The notes under the pieces are model-generated. The model ran no database searches. It saw only the letters and a program-made list of their open reading frames with translations, and was not told the origin of the DNA. DNA of 64,000 nucleotides from the NCBI RefSeq assembly GCF_024139115.2, contig NC_085141.1:165808908-165872907 (forward strand), written 5' to 3'. Position numbers and translations under genes: made by a program. This document shows positions 30,680 to 42,731 of the stretch, in pieces (positions within the stretch are counted from its first letter, which is position 1; each line of letters begins with the position of its first letter). The stretch comes from Armigeres subalbatus (lineage: Eukaryota; Arthropoda; Insecta; Diptera; Culicidae).

Positions 30680-31400
30680 ATTACAAGGTTCCGGAAGAAT
30701 TCATGGAAGAACTTCCGGAGGAAATCCTAGTCGAACTACTGGAGGAATTGCTAGAGAATTTTCCAGAAGAGTTTCTAGATGACCTTCCAGAGGAATTCCG
30801 GAATTTTTTTCTGAATTTATGAAAGAACATCCTGAGGAATTAACGAAATTTCACGACAAATTCTTGAATAAACTTCCGATAAAGCAATTCTTAAGGGAAT
30901 TCCCCGAAGAATTCCTAGACGAACTTCCAAAATAGTTCCTGAATAATATCCCATTAAATTCTTGTAGAAAATCCCAAGGAGAAGTAACTGATGGAACTTC
31001 TGATAGAATTCGGAAGGGATTCATGACAGGTTGTCGGTAGGAATCAGTAGGAATTCCAGGAGATAATTCCCGATGAATTCCTGGACGAAATTCCCGAGAA
31101 ATTCCTGGTCCAGCTCCCGAAGAAGTTCCTAGAGGATCATAGAAAAAATGTTGAAGGAACTTCTACAGGAATACCTGAAGGAATCTCCAGAGGCATTCCT
31201 AGTGGAACTTCCGGAATAGTTTCCTGGAGGAACTTCCGAAGGAATTCCTGGAAAAAATTCCGGAGAAATTCCTGAAAGAATCTTTAAAAGAACTTCCTGA
31301 TGAATTTTGTAAGGAATTTCCGCAGGAGTTCTTGGAATAACTTTGGGAGGGATTCCTGGAAGGTTTTCTGGGGAAGCTTTAGGAAAAATTCCGGAAAGAT
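30680..31400 (+). repeat. 24-bp minisatellite GAATTCCTGGAAGAACTTCCGGAG, degenerate
   Basis: About 30 decayed units of the form GAATTCCTGGAAGAACTTCC then GGAG. Where in frame it reads EFLEELPE repeats, which explains the acidic open frame at 30640-30822; frames are lost elsewhere, so it is not a gene. Confidence 0.82.
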
Positions 31401-31899
31401 TGTAATGCAAATAATTAGTTCACGCCAATGCATGGCGTCATCGGTTTTTAACGACGTGACGTCAACAAAATTTCAGTCAGCGCACAGGTCTAGATCTTCT
31501 CTTAGAAAAAGTACACGGTGGGGACTTACAAGTGATACACTTAACATTTTATGAAAATAATTATTAAAATTGATATGTTACAATACACAAATGTAATAAA
31601 TCTTCTTTGTAACAAATTTAGTTAAAGTAGGTCGCAGTAATGGGTTATATCTCACAAATCGATAGGTAACATGTTATATGTATGTATGGAGAGCACAGAG
31701 ATTTACGAGAGATATCTGAAATTTACCTTAAAACATCATACCTGAGCAATTCTCTGTGAAATCATGTTTTTGCCTTTCTCGTATACTAAGTATACGGTAA
31801 AGGCTATATGATCGCTCCAAAAACAAACTTTTTATAGAAGGCCCGGAGACCCATAGTGTTATATACCAATCGACTCAGTTTGACGAATCGAGGTGGTGT

Positions 31900-32016
<117 letters not shown>

Positions 32017-32019
32017 ACT

Positions 32020-33345
32020 ACTCAAAAATGTCACTCATTTTTCGGGCACTTATCCTCAACTGATTTGCTCGCAACAAGTTGCATTCGACGCAGAATCCTG
32101 TCCCATTGTTTCCTATTTGAAATTGGCCAGATCGGACTATGGGATCAGAAGTTATGGCCAAAATACAAATTCATACGAAAAAATCGCGTAAAAAATGTCA
32201 CTCATTTTTCGGGCACTTACCCTCAATCGATTTGCTCACAACAAGTTGCATTCGACGTAGAATCCTGTTCCGTTGTTTCCTATTTGAAATTGGTCAGATC
32301 GGACTATGGGATCAGAAGTTATGGCCAAAATACAAATTCATACGAAAAAATCGCGTAAAAAATGTCACTCACTTTTCGGGCACTTATCCTCAACCGATTT
32401 GCTCGCAACAAGTTGCATTCGACGCAGAATCTTGTCCCATAGTTTCCTATTTGAAATTGGCCAGATCGAACTATGGGATCAGAAGTTATGGCCAAAATAC
32501 AAATTCATACGAAAAAATCGCGTAAAAAATGTCACTCATTTTTCGGGAACTTATTCTCAACCGATTTGCTCGCAACAAGTTGCATTCGATGCAGAATCTT
32601 GTCCCATTGTTTCCTATTTGAAATTGGCCAGATCGAACTATGGGATCAGAAGTTATGGCCAAAATACAAATTCATACGAAAAAATCGCGTAAAAATGTCA
32701 CTCATTTTCCGGGCATTTATCCTCAATCGATTTGCTCACAACAAGTTGCATTCGACGTAGAATCCTGTTCCGTTGTTTCCTATTTGAAATTGGTCAGATC
32801 GGACTATGGGATCAGAAGTTATGGCCAAAATACAAATTCATATGAAAAAATCGCGTAAAAAATGTCACACACTTTTCGGGCACTTATCCTCAACCGATTT
32901 GCTCGCAACAAGTTGCATTCCACGCAGAATCCTGTCCCATTATTTCCTATTTGAAATTGGCCAGATCGAACTATGGGATCGAAAGTTATGGCTAAAATAC
33001 AAATTCATACGAAAAAATCGCGTAAAAAATGTCACTCATTTTCCGGGCACTTATCCTCAATCGATTTGCTCACAACAAGTTGCATTCGACATAGAATCCT
33101 GTCCCGTTGTTTCCTATTGAAAATTGGACATATCGGACTATGGGATCGAAAATTATACCATTTTTTATGAAAAAATCGCTAAAAAAATGTCACTCATTTT
33201 TCAGGCACTTTTCCTCAACCGATTTGCTCGCATTTGCATTCGACGCAGAATGTCTCATATTTTCTTATTGAAAATTAGCCAGATCGGACTATGGGATTAG
33301 ATGTTATGGTCAAATTACTATTTATTGTGAAAAAGAGTTCAAAAA
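32020..33345 (+). repeat. 167-bp tandem array, about 8 units
   Basis: Units recur at 167 bp, each with AATGTCACTCATTTTTCGGG, CTCGCAACAAGTTGCATTCG, GTTTCCTATTTGAAATTGGC and GGGATCAGAAGTTATGGCCA. Seven are near-identical and the eighth (from about 33185) is diverged; a further part-unit lies at 33490-33600 after an intervening insertion. Because 167 is not a multiple of three, frames rotate and the reported proteins are artefacts. Confidence 0.93.
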
Positions 33346-33989
33346 AGTCTAGCTCACTTTCTTAGCACTTATACTGCATTTATTCCCCAAGCAACACAAT
33401 TTCAACAAATCTGGTTGCAGTAACCATATTGTGACTGAATCCGGTCATATATAAGTTACTGTGATTGATGTGCAATATGTGTGCTTCTCAGGTCGCTCAC
33501 AACAGATTGCATTCGACGCAGAATCTTGTCCCATTGTTTCCTATAGAAACTTGGCCGGATCGTACAATTGGGTCAAAAGTTATGGCGAAAATACTAATTT
33601 TAAAACTACTAAATAAAATGCCATTTTTTGCTTTTAAGCTCATCCGATTTGTTTGCAACAAATTGCGTTTGGCGAGAATTTTTTTTATGCATATAAACAA
33701 ATATGAAAAATAAGACCAATCCACATATTGGTGTTATTTTAGATTTTTTCAAACCTTTTGAACGAACGAGAAAGGCACCATAACCGCTAGGTGGATTAAT
33801 CTGGGTTTTTTTCGAGATTTCAATTTTGTATTTATTATTTCTCTTAAATTTTGCCTATACATTCTTTGTGATCAAAAAACATAATTTGCATAATTTGCAA
33901 AAAACTTAAATAGAAAACGGCTTGTCCGATCGTTTTGATGTCCTCGGCAAAGTTTTAGGTAATCAATGGGGCTATTGGTATGTGAAAAA

Positions 33990-35197
33990 ATTCTGGTGCA
34001 AGATACATTCATCCTTTATAGCACGAAACCATTAAATCATCGACAAACTACCGCAATTCGCTACAGTAATAAAAAGAAAACATCGACGAAAAGAAATCGA
34101 TCAACACAGTTACGCCCCTATGAAACTAAGCGCGAGATATGTCTTTTTTGCACTATGAGTTATAATGGAGAAATGATGGACAAAAAAGTTATATTTTTTT
34201 TCAAATTAGTTGGTTTTTCAAACATGGTCGAAATGGTCGAAACATCAACGATCGGACGAGCCGTTTTCAAGTTAATTTTTTTTGAAAGTGTTGACCAGAA
34301 AAAATATGTTTCGAACCCCCTTCAGTAGCCTAGTCCCACGACGAGAACAAGTACGCAACACCAGGGAGGCAGAATCAGTGGCTCAGCCGGATGAAACGGA
34401 ACACGAGCATATGGAGCTGCATTTTGAGCAAAAAGCATTGGAAGTGCCATTCAGTATGCGGGAGATTATAAAGTTGGAAAAGACATTTCAAGTGGACATT
34501 GGCCGTCTTGAGTCCGTGGAAAGTTCAGAGAGCAAAGTTCGGAACTGGAGAGCGTTGATTTCCACGGTAGTAGTTTCAACGGACTAGGCCTATGTGTTTC
34601 ATTCGCATCAATATGAAACATCTTCAGGTAATTAGCTAGCAATATAATCCAGGCTCTGTGGAGCGCGATTACGAAAAAAGATCCCAGAGAGGCTGCTCGA
34701 GAAGTGAATACGGTGGATACACTTATTTTGCTTTTTGGGCCAGATTAGCATTCCGCATCTACATCGATACGAGTGAGGAGGAATATGCGTGCATTGGCTT
34801 TTCAAGAGCAGCGTTTCTTTTTCCGGAGGTGAACTAGCCTTGGGCTAAAAACCTCTTTAATAAAGATTTTAATAATAAGCAGCGTTTCTGAATCCAATAT
34901 TGCTACAAAAGATGATTTTTTAGGATAAAAGTCACGTCTATTATTTCCAAGGTAACAATTCTTGATGGCAACACAAAACACGATTTTCCTTCGCCTTCTT
35001 TATCGACTACACATCATTTACTTTGGTAATTTGATCATTCCTCGCACTTAGTTTCATAGGGGCGTAGCGGTATTGATCAATTTCACTTTGTTGATGTTTT
35101 CTTTTTATTTTTGTGGCGAATTGCGCTAGTTTGGCGATGATTTAATGGTTTGGTGTTATAAAGGATAATTGTATATTGCACCAGAATCAATAATCAC
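33990..35197. mobile_element. Foldback element with about 150-bp arms
   Basis: Left arm 33990-34137 (ATTCTGGTGCAAGATACATT, AAACCATTAAATCATCGACA, TTACGCCCCTATGAAACTAA) is inversely matched by 35049-35197 at roughly 80-85%. The loop of about 900 bp has a coding-looking stretch and a retroposon-like 3' end (CTAGCCTTGGGCTAAAAACC, then AATAAAGATTTTAATAATAA at about 34855). No target duplication fixed. Confidence 0.65.
34282..34587 (+). pseudogene. Unidentified coding-like fragment inside the foldback
   Basis: A 101-codon open frame with non-AT-biased use in its middle: REQVRNTREAESVAQPDETE, MREIIKLEKTFQVDIGRLES. It is acidic and hydrophilic with no signal peptide or membrane segment. I do not recognise it. 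It starts inside sequence that resembles the foldback and lacks a promoter or splice site. It could be a captured gene fragment or a retrotransposon leader. Confidence 0.3.
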
Positions 35198-36037
35198 GGT
35201 TGTAGCTTTTGAAACAATTGAATTATAACCAAAAGGAAATGCAATTGCTCTAAATAGTAATGATGCGTTAACTTGACAAAGCTAGATCAAATGGGGCATA
35301 TATCACAATAGATCTAACAAATGGTCGCAGTGATTAAGATACCCAACAGGAAAAAAAAAAAAAAAAACAAAATATAAAATCGATTGAGAGAAATCGATCA
35401 ATACAGTTACGCCCCTATGAAACTAAGCGCGAGATTTTTTACTTGCGATCTCCATACTAAACTTAAGATGTGGGAAATATAAGCAAGAGTAAAAACTCAG
35501 TATCTTTATTTGCTTGATGTTTTGACCATCAGTAAGGGTCATTGAGTGCGTGAAATATGAACATAATGAGAGATATAAGCAAAATATAAAATTTTTGTTT
35601 TTCAAATCATGCTTTTCACACTGAAGTTAGAATTCAATTATTGTGTGCGTATCAACAGGGAAAACATTACCTTCTCACATAGATAGGAAATCAAGCGAAT
35701 ACAGGACAGTTATACTTTAAGCTGAGTGCTTACCAAAAGTCAACATCTACTGTAGTATCGTAAAGATTAAACTGTAACGTGATAAATGGTTTCCTGTACT
35801 ATATTAATTGTGTAAGACATGCTTTGAAAAATGAAATCGTGCTTCGATTATTTTATAATGATCTTTTTGCATCGAGCATATCGGAGATATATCTGCTCTG
35901 TGTTTGAAAATGAAAATTTGCATAAAAAATAACACAAATTTAAATGGTATCTACAATTCAAAATTAAATGATCTAAAGCGTTCGCGCTTTATATCTTATA
36001 TTATATTATATTTACGTTGCTTTTGTTTCCTCACCAG

Positions 36038-36283
36038 GTGTGCGCTCTCTCACGGCGCGAAGTGATAAGCAACCAGGAACTTATCACCGGCTACGAACAT
36101 GACAACCTCGGAAAACCGGTGCAGCAAAACTTGCTGGCCAATCCGGGACTCAGCTACGAGGAGGTCCTGAACGATGACTTCCAGTTTGACATGAACGCTC
36201 ATGATGTGATGGTATTTTTGCACATCCAAAAGACAGGCGGAACTTCTTTCGGGAAGCATCTGGTACGAGATTTGGACTTGAAG
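36038..36283 (+). CDS. Hs6st: Heparan sulfate 6-O-sulfotransferase, exon 2 (PAPS-binding)
   Basis: An 82-codon exon in phase 0 at both ends, between an acceptor with a pyrimidine tract (TTTTGTTTCCTCACCAG) and a GTGAGT donor. It reads a stem segment and then FQFDMNAHDVMVFLHIQKTG with GTSFGKHLVRDLDLK. This is the 6-O-sulfotransferase signature: LHIQKTGGT is the 5'-phosphosulfate loop that binds PAPS. The enzyme is a Golgi type II membrane protein that adds sulfate to the 6-O position of glucosamine in heparan sulfate, tuning FGF and other ligand binding. The catalytic remainder is not in the window. Codon use is GC-balanced, unlike the AT-rich flanks. Confidence 0.93.
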
Positions 36284-38189
36284 GTGAGTACATTTAGAAG
36301 TGATAGTGGACTTTGTTGGTTAGAAGCAGGATTGCAGCTCTGATCAATTTACCGCAAAATAATAAACTGTCAAGTCGTTCAAACAACTTGAGTGGGCAAC
36401 ATATGTATCCAACTTGTTAAACGACAGCAACCGTTTCAAAAATACATAGCAGTAAATTTAATTGAGTTTGTGTACTTCAATAGTATGACCAAAATGGCGT
36501 GGGTCAATCAAACAACAAGTGCCATCGCCATAAAATGATGGAACATTAATTTTATGTTCCATTCACTGGAGGGCTTGTGTTTGGAATGCATGGCATGGCG
36601 TTATTTACTTTGGTTAAACTTCATCCAATTGGTTCATACGAGCTACTACACAATGGGACCACTTCAATGCTTGTTAGATAAAATCGTCCTCGGTGTGGTT
36701 TTCGAGTCCAATGTCACCTGACTTCTGAAACCGGCGGGATACTTTTCAATCATGTCACACCGCACCGAATCGCAATCGATAATTTAAAACTCTCTGCTTC
36801 CGGGCTTCCCATTTAAGCCGTACGATTTGATTGGCGCCAGTAGATGAGGACGTGCTACGAAACGAGTTTTATGGCTCCCAGTTGCTAGAAGTGTGGAGTG
36901 AGGTTTGTGTCTTCTATTTTCTGGCCGGGTGTGAGCAGAGCGCGGACAGCAGAATCACACGGTGAGAAAAATGAACACATGTTGGCATGTTAACGACACT
37001 GCTCCCCAATGCGCCGGTCGATATAAATCATTTGTGAGAATTTAGATCTATGAAAAATGTGTTACAATTATTTATAAAAGTGGTGTAAGATGTGGAAATG
37101 GTTGAGCGTTTATAATAGGTGGCCAAATAATAAACATCAAACGAGGTTGGAGTCAACACAAAGCTCCTGGAAACAGTCTATTAATTGAAATTACAATTCG
37201 CGTGATGCATCGCGGTAGGGGAAGAATATGATTGAATTATATTCATCATTTCAAAAGGATGTTAATTATATTGCATTTCTCATCCAACGAGATGCATTGA
37301 TATATCATTAAGGACGAAACTACAATAGAAGGCCCAGATGGTAAAGTGTATTCTCGGAATCCACTAAGTTCGATGAGTTGGATGTAAATGCTCAATTAGT
37401 TAGAGATCCCTGACCTGACGGGAGCTTTTCCAGACCCTAAAAGCCACCAGTGTGAAACCACCCATTACGAACAATGTGAAAGAAAATACAACCCGATACA
37501 GTAGGTATCCACCTACACGAAGAAGAATGGATCATGATTGGATGCTCGTATTGGTTATTTTACGTCAAATATAATTATGGCGAATGTCCACGGTTCATAC
37601 ATTTTTTTTTTGAAAATTTATATGAACAACTGTCCACACTGGGGGACGGGGGAATCTGAAACTGATCTGATTCATGAGAATTGTCGAGCTTCAGAATAAA
37701 TCAAGACATTGTAGTTTTTCTTTTGTTATGGCTCAATATTCCAACTGGTACTTGGCCTGCTTTTCAACTTAGTATTTTATTACCATTTCCTCAGTTATTA
37801 ATTGAAAGCGTTTCAATGCTCGCAATTGCATGCGTGAAAAAGGAAAAGTCGATAGTTCATGTTTAAATTATTGTAAAACCAGTTTGTATGATCTAAATGC
37901 AATCAATCATTATGGGGCATCAAAAACAGTCAGTTTTGTACCATCTGTGTGGTAATTCATACTATTTTGGTCGCTTGAAATTTATGGAAATAGATTTGAA
38001 AATTAGGAGTTATTTTTCCACTTACCCCAGTGGAATGGGGTAAGTGAAAAACCCAAGTTATCTTGACCTTCAATTGTGATGAGTAATGACATTTAATCAA
38101 AATGAAAAAGGTAACCGCTCTAAGAATCTTTTCTTGAATAATTTCATTGGATTAACAGAATAGGTCCCAAGGAATTCTTGTAAGGAATT
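36284..38189 (+). other. Intron following Hs6st exon 2, no further exon recognised
   Basis: Starts with GTGAGT. No sequence resembling the next conserved Hs6st block was found here or later in the window. A decayed copy of the 31772-type repeat phrase (AATAGAAGGCCCAGATGG) lies near 37326. Otherwise unremarkable AT-rich DNA. Confidence 0.5.
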
Positions 38190-38724
38190 CCTGCAGGCTA
38201 GGAAATGGTGAGTTGACATCCGGGAAGGAGCGCCCAACATATCTCTGGTCATCACAAGTTCCAATACTCACGCTTCCACGGCTCTTCCGATGACAATTGA
38301 CCGCCAGCCAAAGGTAGCTGACATCAGCTAGAGTGAGAGGGTGCGTCCTGTGGGGTCTGCCTACGATGTGGTGGGGTTCGACAGTGGGCTCTTTTGAACT
38401 TCTATAAAAAGCTGTATGTGCCCACAAGCAGCCCCTATCAAAGCGATCGTGTACCACTCAAACCACACTAGCCTAGTCCTGGTGTTGGGTGGGACTTTAA
38501 ACAAATTTGACCCGACTGATCGAGCGTCTGTTCACCAAGGAGGTGCGGCTCCAACAGCGTCTGTTCTGGCATCCAGCGGCTGAGTATGAAATCCTATTCC
38601 CCGGAAGCTATACCTAATATGGCAGCCCCATCCCGGTGGATAGGGAACCTTGGGCCAACAAACTACTGTTCCCGAATCATCAATTTGTTCGAGAATCCGA
38701 TAATGAAAGAATATGGACTGATTT

Positions 38725-39690
38725 GACGGCAACGACTCTTAGCGCTAAACAACGGACACGAATAGGAACATGGAACGTTTTTACCTTAGCCCAGCAGGGT
38801 AAATTGGCACAACTGAACCATGAAGCTTGATATCATGGGACTGCGTGAAGTCCGTTGGCCAAACTTTGGACAACACAGAACGCCGTCGCGATAAGTTCTT
38901 CTATACTCTGGTTTAGGTGAACACGTTCCCCGGCATCGCGAAGATGGCTTCCTACTAAGCGCGAAGGGCCAATTTCCGCTTACGAAGTGGGAACCTATAA
39001 GTGAAAGGATAATCGTTGCCAGATTTAGAACACGGGTCCGAAACCTTACTATAATCCAATCTTATGTGCCAACCGATGCTGCCGATCTGCAAGACAAACA
39101 GAACTTCTACAGTCATCTCAATGCCGTCGTAGATAGAATTCCGAAGGGTGATATCAAGATCTCTTTAACTTGATAACGACATGGTGATCGGGGGATCGAT
39201 CTTCCATCATCGACCAGTTCACAAGGTCACGTGAGTCTATCGAGTCTCTCTCAAATCGACCACATCTGCATCAGCCGAAAATGAAAACGGAGCCTTCTTG
39301 ATGTACGGAATAAACGTAGTGCCGATATCGCGTCTAATCATCACCTCCTCATCGGCGAAATACGCCTGCGCCGGAAGGTGGCAGCGTGGAAGACCAATGG
39401 ACCGCCATCAAGAATGCCTTCATCGCCACCAGCGAGAACAATCTGGGCGAACTGCGCACTCAGAGAAAACAATGGATCACCGATGAGACCTGGAGAAGAT
39501 AGAGGAGCGAAGAGAAGCCAAAGCCGCGATAGAGCGATCAAAAACCAGAGGAGCCAAAGTCTTAGCCCGTCAACGATATTCGGCTCTTGAGAACGAAGTA
39601 AAACGCTCATGTTGACGGGACAAGCGAGCGTGGGCAGACTCTCTGGCCGACGGAGGAGAAAGAGCCGCAGCAACCGGGGACATTCGCCTC
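38725..39690 (+). pseudogene. RTE-type endonuclease, degraded
   Basis: Starts with TRIGTWNVFTLAQQGKLAQL, the TWN active-site block of APE-type endonucleases, then continues in shifted frames (PRVRNLTIIQSYVPTDA-like sequence near 39030, IDHICISRK near 39250). At 39340-39670 the endonuclease-RT linker appears (KVAAWKTNGPPSRMPSSPP and following). At least four frame changes. Confidence 0.65.
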
Positions 39691-39694
39691 CTTT

Positions 39695-40456
39695 ATGATC
39701 TACGATATCTCACAACGCTTAAGCGGGGCTAAGATGAATGCAACGATGTCTGTGAAAGACGCGAATGATCAGTTATTGACCGACCCAGCTGATCAGCTGA
39801 AACGCTGGTTCGAGCACTTCGAACAACTTTTTCAAATGCCAAACAGGCCGGCACCACCTCGGCATGAGCTGCCTAGGATCCGACGTATAACACGCGTCAG
39901 TACCGAAGCTCCATTACTGCTAGAGATTCAAACAGACATCCAAAGCATGAAATCGAATAAAGCCTTAGGGGTCGATCGCATATCAGCCGAGATGCTCAAA
40001 GATGACCCCATGACATCTGCTCAACTACTACATCGTTTATTTCGTAATATCTGGGACACCACAACTTTCCTGGTCGACGGATGCAAGGTAGACTGTATGC
40101 GATAACTGGCGAGGAATTATGTTGCTGTGTACCGTTCTCAAAGTTCTATGCAAAGTTATCCTAGCCCGAATTCAGGAGAAGATCGATGCGCCTCTCCGGC
40201 GGCAGCAGGCCGGATTCCGTGCCGGAAGATCCTGTGTGGACCATATTGTCACGCTTCGCATCATTCTGAAGCAGGTCAACTACGAAAAAGCTTTCGACCG
40301 TCACAATCACGAGAATATGTGGGGCGCCCTAAGACGCAAGGGGCTCCTGAGAAAATCATCGGCCTCATCGAGGCACAGAACGAGGACTTCTCGTGTAGAG
40401 TGCTGCACTATGAGTTCTTGTCCGACCCTATCCCATTCGTAGCTGGTGTGAGGTAA
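39695..40456 (+). pseudogene. RTE-type reverse transcriptase fragment
   Basis: Frame 1 (39695-40105) reads LKRWFEHFEQLFQMPNRP and MKSNKALGVDRISAEMLKDD, the RT start. After a frameshift, 40119-40440 reads LARIQEKIDAPLRRQQAGFR, AGRSCVDHIVTLRIILKQ and a shortened YEKAFDRHNHENMWGALRRK. The catalytic block was lost to deletion; only NVESFEYLGS-like thumb sequence resumes near 40670. Confidence 0.75.
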
Positions 40457-41241
40457 GGATGTAGTCTATCACAGTTACTATTCCTCATCGTAATCGACGA
40501 GATTCTGGTAGGTGAGATTGACCGTGAACCAAACTGCGGGCTGTTATGACAGCCTCCCTAGCAGAAAACATTTTCCACATAGTTTACTGCAACTTATATG
40601 TGACCTGATTCAGTCACAGTCAAGTTGCTGCAACCATTATTTCTGACTGATTTCTGACTGAGAATGTTGAAAGCTTCGAATATCTTGGTAGCCAAATGGC
40701 GTCACACGGTGGTACCAAGATCGACATAGGCGCACGGATTAAGAAAACAAGGGCTGCCTTTGCGAGTTTGAGAAATATCTAAAAAAACAGGCAGATAAGT
40801 GAACGCACCAAAATACGAATTTTCAACTCTAACGTGAAATCTGTGCTGTTGGTGTGTATCAGTGGAGAACAATCAACGGCTGCAGGTGTTCATCAACAGA
40901 TGCTTGCGGAATAAAATTAGGGCCTGGTGACCTTACAACCGGATCTCAAACAACGAGCTCCATCGTCGTTGTCACCAGAGGTCGACAGCAACAGAAATTC
41001 GGGATCGGAAGAAGGGCTCACTTTACGTAGGGGCGAAAACGAAATCTGTAAACAAGCATTAAACTGGAACCCAGTGGGACATCGCAGAAGAGACCAGACC
41101 CAGAGGCTCATGGCGGCGAAGCCTCAGTAAAAAAAATAAAAGAAAACGACCTAAATCTAACCTGGCAACAGGTTAAAGCGATAGCTACACATCGCTCAGG
41201 ATGAAGATCTTCCAATTCCCATCGGAGATGTTTATTTATCA

Positions 41242-42587
41242 TCAGACTAAGGCCGGAGTGGCCTGTGCTGCACATAAAAGACTTCTCCATTCAGCTCGGT
41301 TCATGGCTGCACTTCGCCAACCACGCAGTCTGCGGAGGGTCCGCAAGTCGTCCTCCACCTGATCGATCCACCTTGCCCGCTGTGCACCTCGCCTTCTTGT
41401 TCCCGTCGGATCGTTGTCGAGAACCATTTTCACCGGATTACTGTCCGACATTCTGGCTACGTGCCCGGCCCACCGCAGTCTTCCGATTTTCGCAGTGTGA
41501 ACGATGGATGGTTCTCCCAACAGCTGATGCAACTCGTGGTTCATTCGCCTCCTCCACGTACCGTCCGCCATCTGCACCCCACCATAGATGGTACGCAACA
41601 CTTTCCTTTCGAAAACTCCCAGTGCGCGTTGGTCCTCCACGAGCATCGTCCAGGTCTCGTGTCCGTAGAGAACTACCGGTCTTATAAGCGTTTTGTAGAT
41701 AGTCAGTTTGGTACGACGGCGAACTCTATTCGATCGAAGCGTCTTGCGGAGTCCAAAGTACGTACGATTTCCAGCCACTATGCGTCTCCGAATTTCTCTG
41801 CTGGTATCGTTATCGGCGGTCACCAGTAAGCCCAAGTACACGAATTCTTCAACCACCTCGATTTCGTCACCACCGATAGAAACTCGTGGTGGGTGACTCA
41901 CATTGACTTCTCTTGAGCCTCTTCCTATCATGTACTTCGTCTTCGACGTGTTGATGACTTCGCTTTTCAGTCTGATGTAGGCTTCCTCCATCCTCTCAAA
42001 GTTACGTGCCATGATATCAATGTCGTCGGCGAAACCAAATAACTGGACGGACTTCGTGAAAATCGTACCACTCGTGTCAATCCCTGCCCTTCGTATTACT
42101 CCCTCCAAAGCGATGTTGAATAGCAGACACGAAAGACCATCACCTTGCCGTAACCCTCTACGCGTTTCGAAGGGACTCGAGAATGCCCTGAAACTCGAAC
42201 TACGCACATCACCCGATCCATCGTCGCCTTGATCAACCGTATCAGTTTATCCGGAAATCCGTTTTCGTGCATTAGCTGCCATAGCTGGTCCCGATCGATT
42301 GTATCATATGCGGCTTTGAAGTCGATAAATAGATGATGTGTGGGCACGTTGTATTCGCGGCATTTCTGCAATACCTGACGTATGGCGAACACCTGGTCTG
42401 TGGTAGAGCGTTCACCCATAAATCCCGCCTGGTACTGCCCCACGAACTCTCTTGCAGTTGGTGCTAGTCGGCGGCATAAAATTTGGGAGAGCACCTTGTA
42501 GGCGGCGTTCAGCAATGTGATTGCGCGGTAGTTGCTACAATCCAGCTTATCGCCCTTTTTGTAGATGGGACACACGACACCTTCCAT
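41242..42587 (-). pseudogene. RTE-type reverse transcriptase and C-terminal region
   Basis: Two overlapping frames. The first (42587-42096) has GVVCPIYKKGDKLDCSNYRA, LLNAAYKVLSQILCRRL, GQYQAGFMGERSTTDQVF and FIDFKAAYDTIDRDQLW. The second (42207-41242, 321 residues) has RRGLRQGDGLSCLLFNIALE, the catalytic FADDIDIMA near residue 60, INTSKTKYMIGR, VVEEFVYLGLLVT and the tail RLRWAGHVARMSDSNPVKMV to a stop. A single frame change near 42150 separates them. The protein copies element RNA onto a nicked target. Confidence 0.9.
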
Positions 42588-42731
42588 CCACTCCTGCGGC
42601 AGAACCTCATCCTCCCAAACCTTGGTAATGACCCAGTGCAGCGCTCTAGCCAGTGCTTCACCACCGTGTTTAAACAGCTCTCCTGGTAGTTGGTCAACTC
42701 CAGGGGCTTTGTTGTTTTTCAGCCGGCCGAT

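Larger units (their letters stand above)
38190..41195 (+). mobile_element. RTE-type non-LTR retrotransposon, decayed, nearly full length
   Basis: Plus-strand order: leader with TTCTATAAAAAGCTGTATGT (about 38400), endonuclease start (IGTWNVFTLAQQGKLAQL near 38760), endonuclease/linker in broken frames, RT (39695-40456), C-terminal tail (40680-41130) and a 3' end with AACCTGGCAACAGGTTAAAG. Many stops and frameshifts. It meets the element at 41200-44340 tail to tail. A short dispersed repeat (CAGTCACAGTCAAGTTGCTG) interrupts it near 40550-40660; its relative lies near 33412. Confidence 0.82.
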
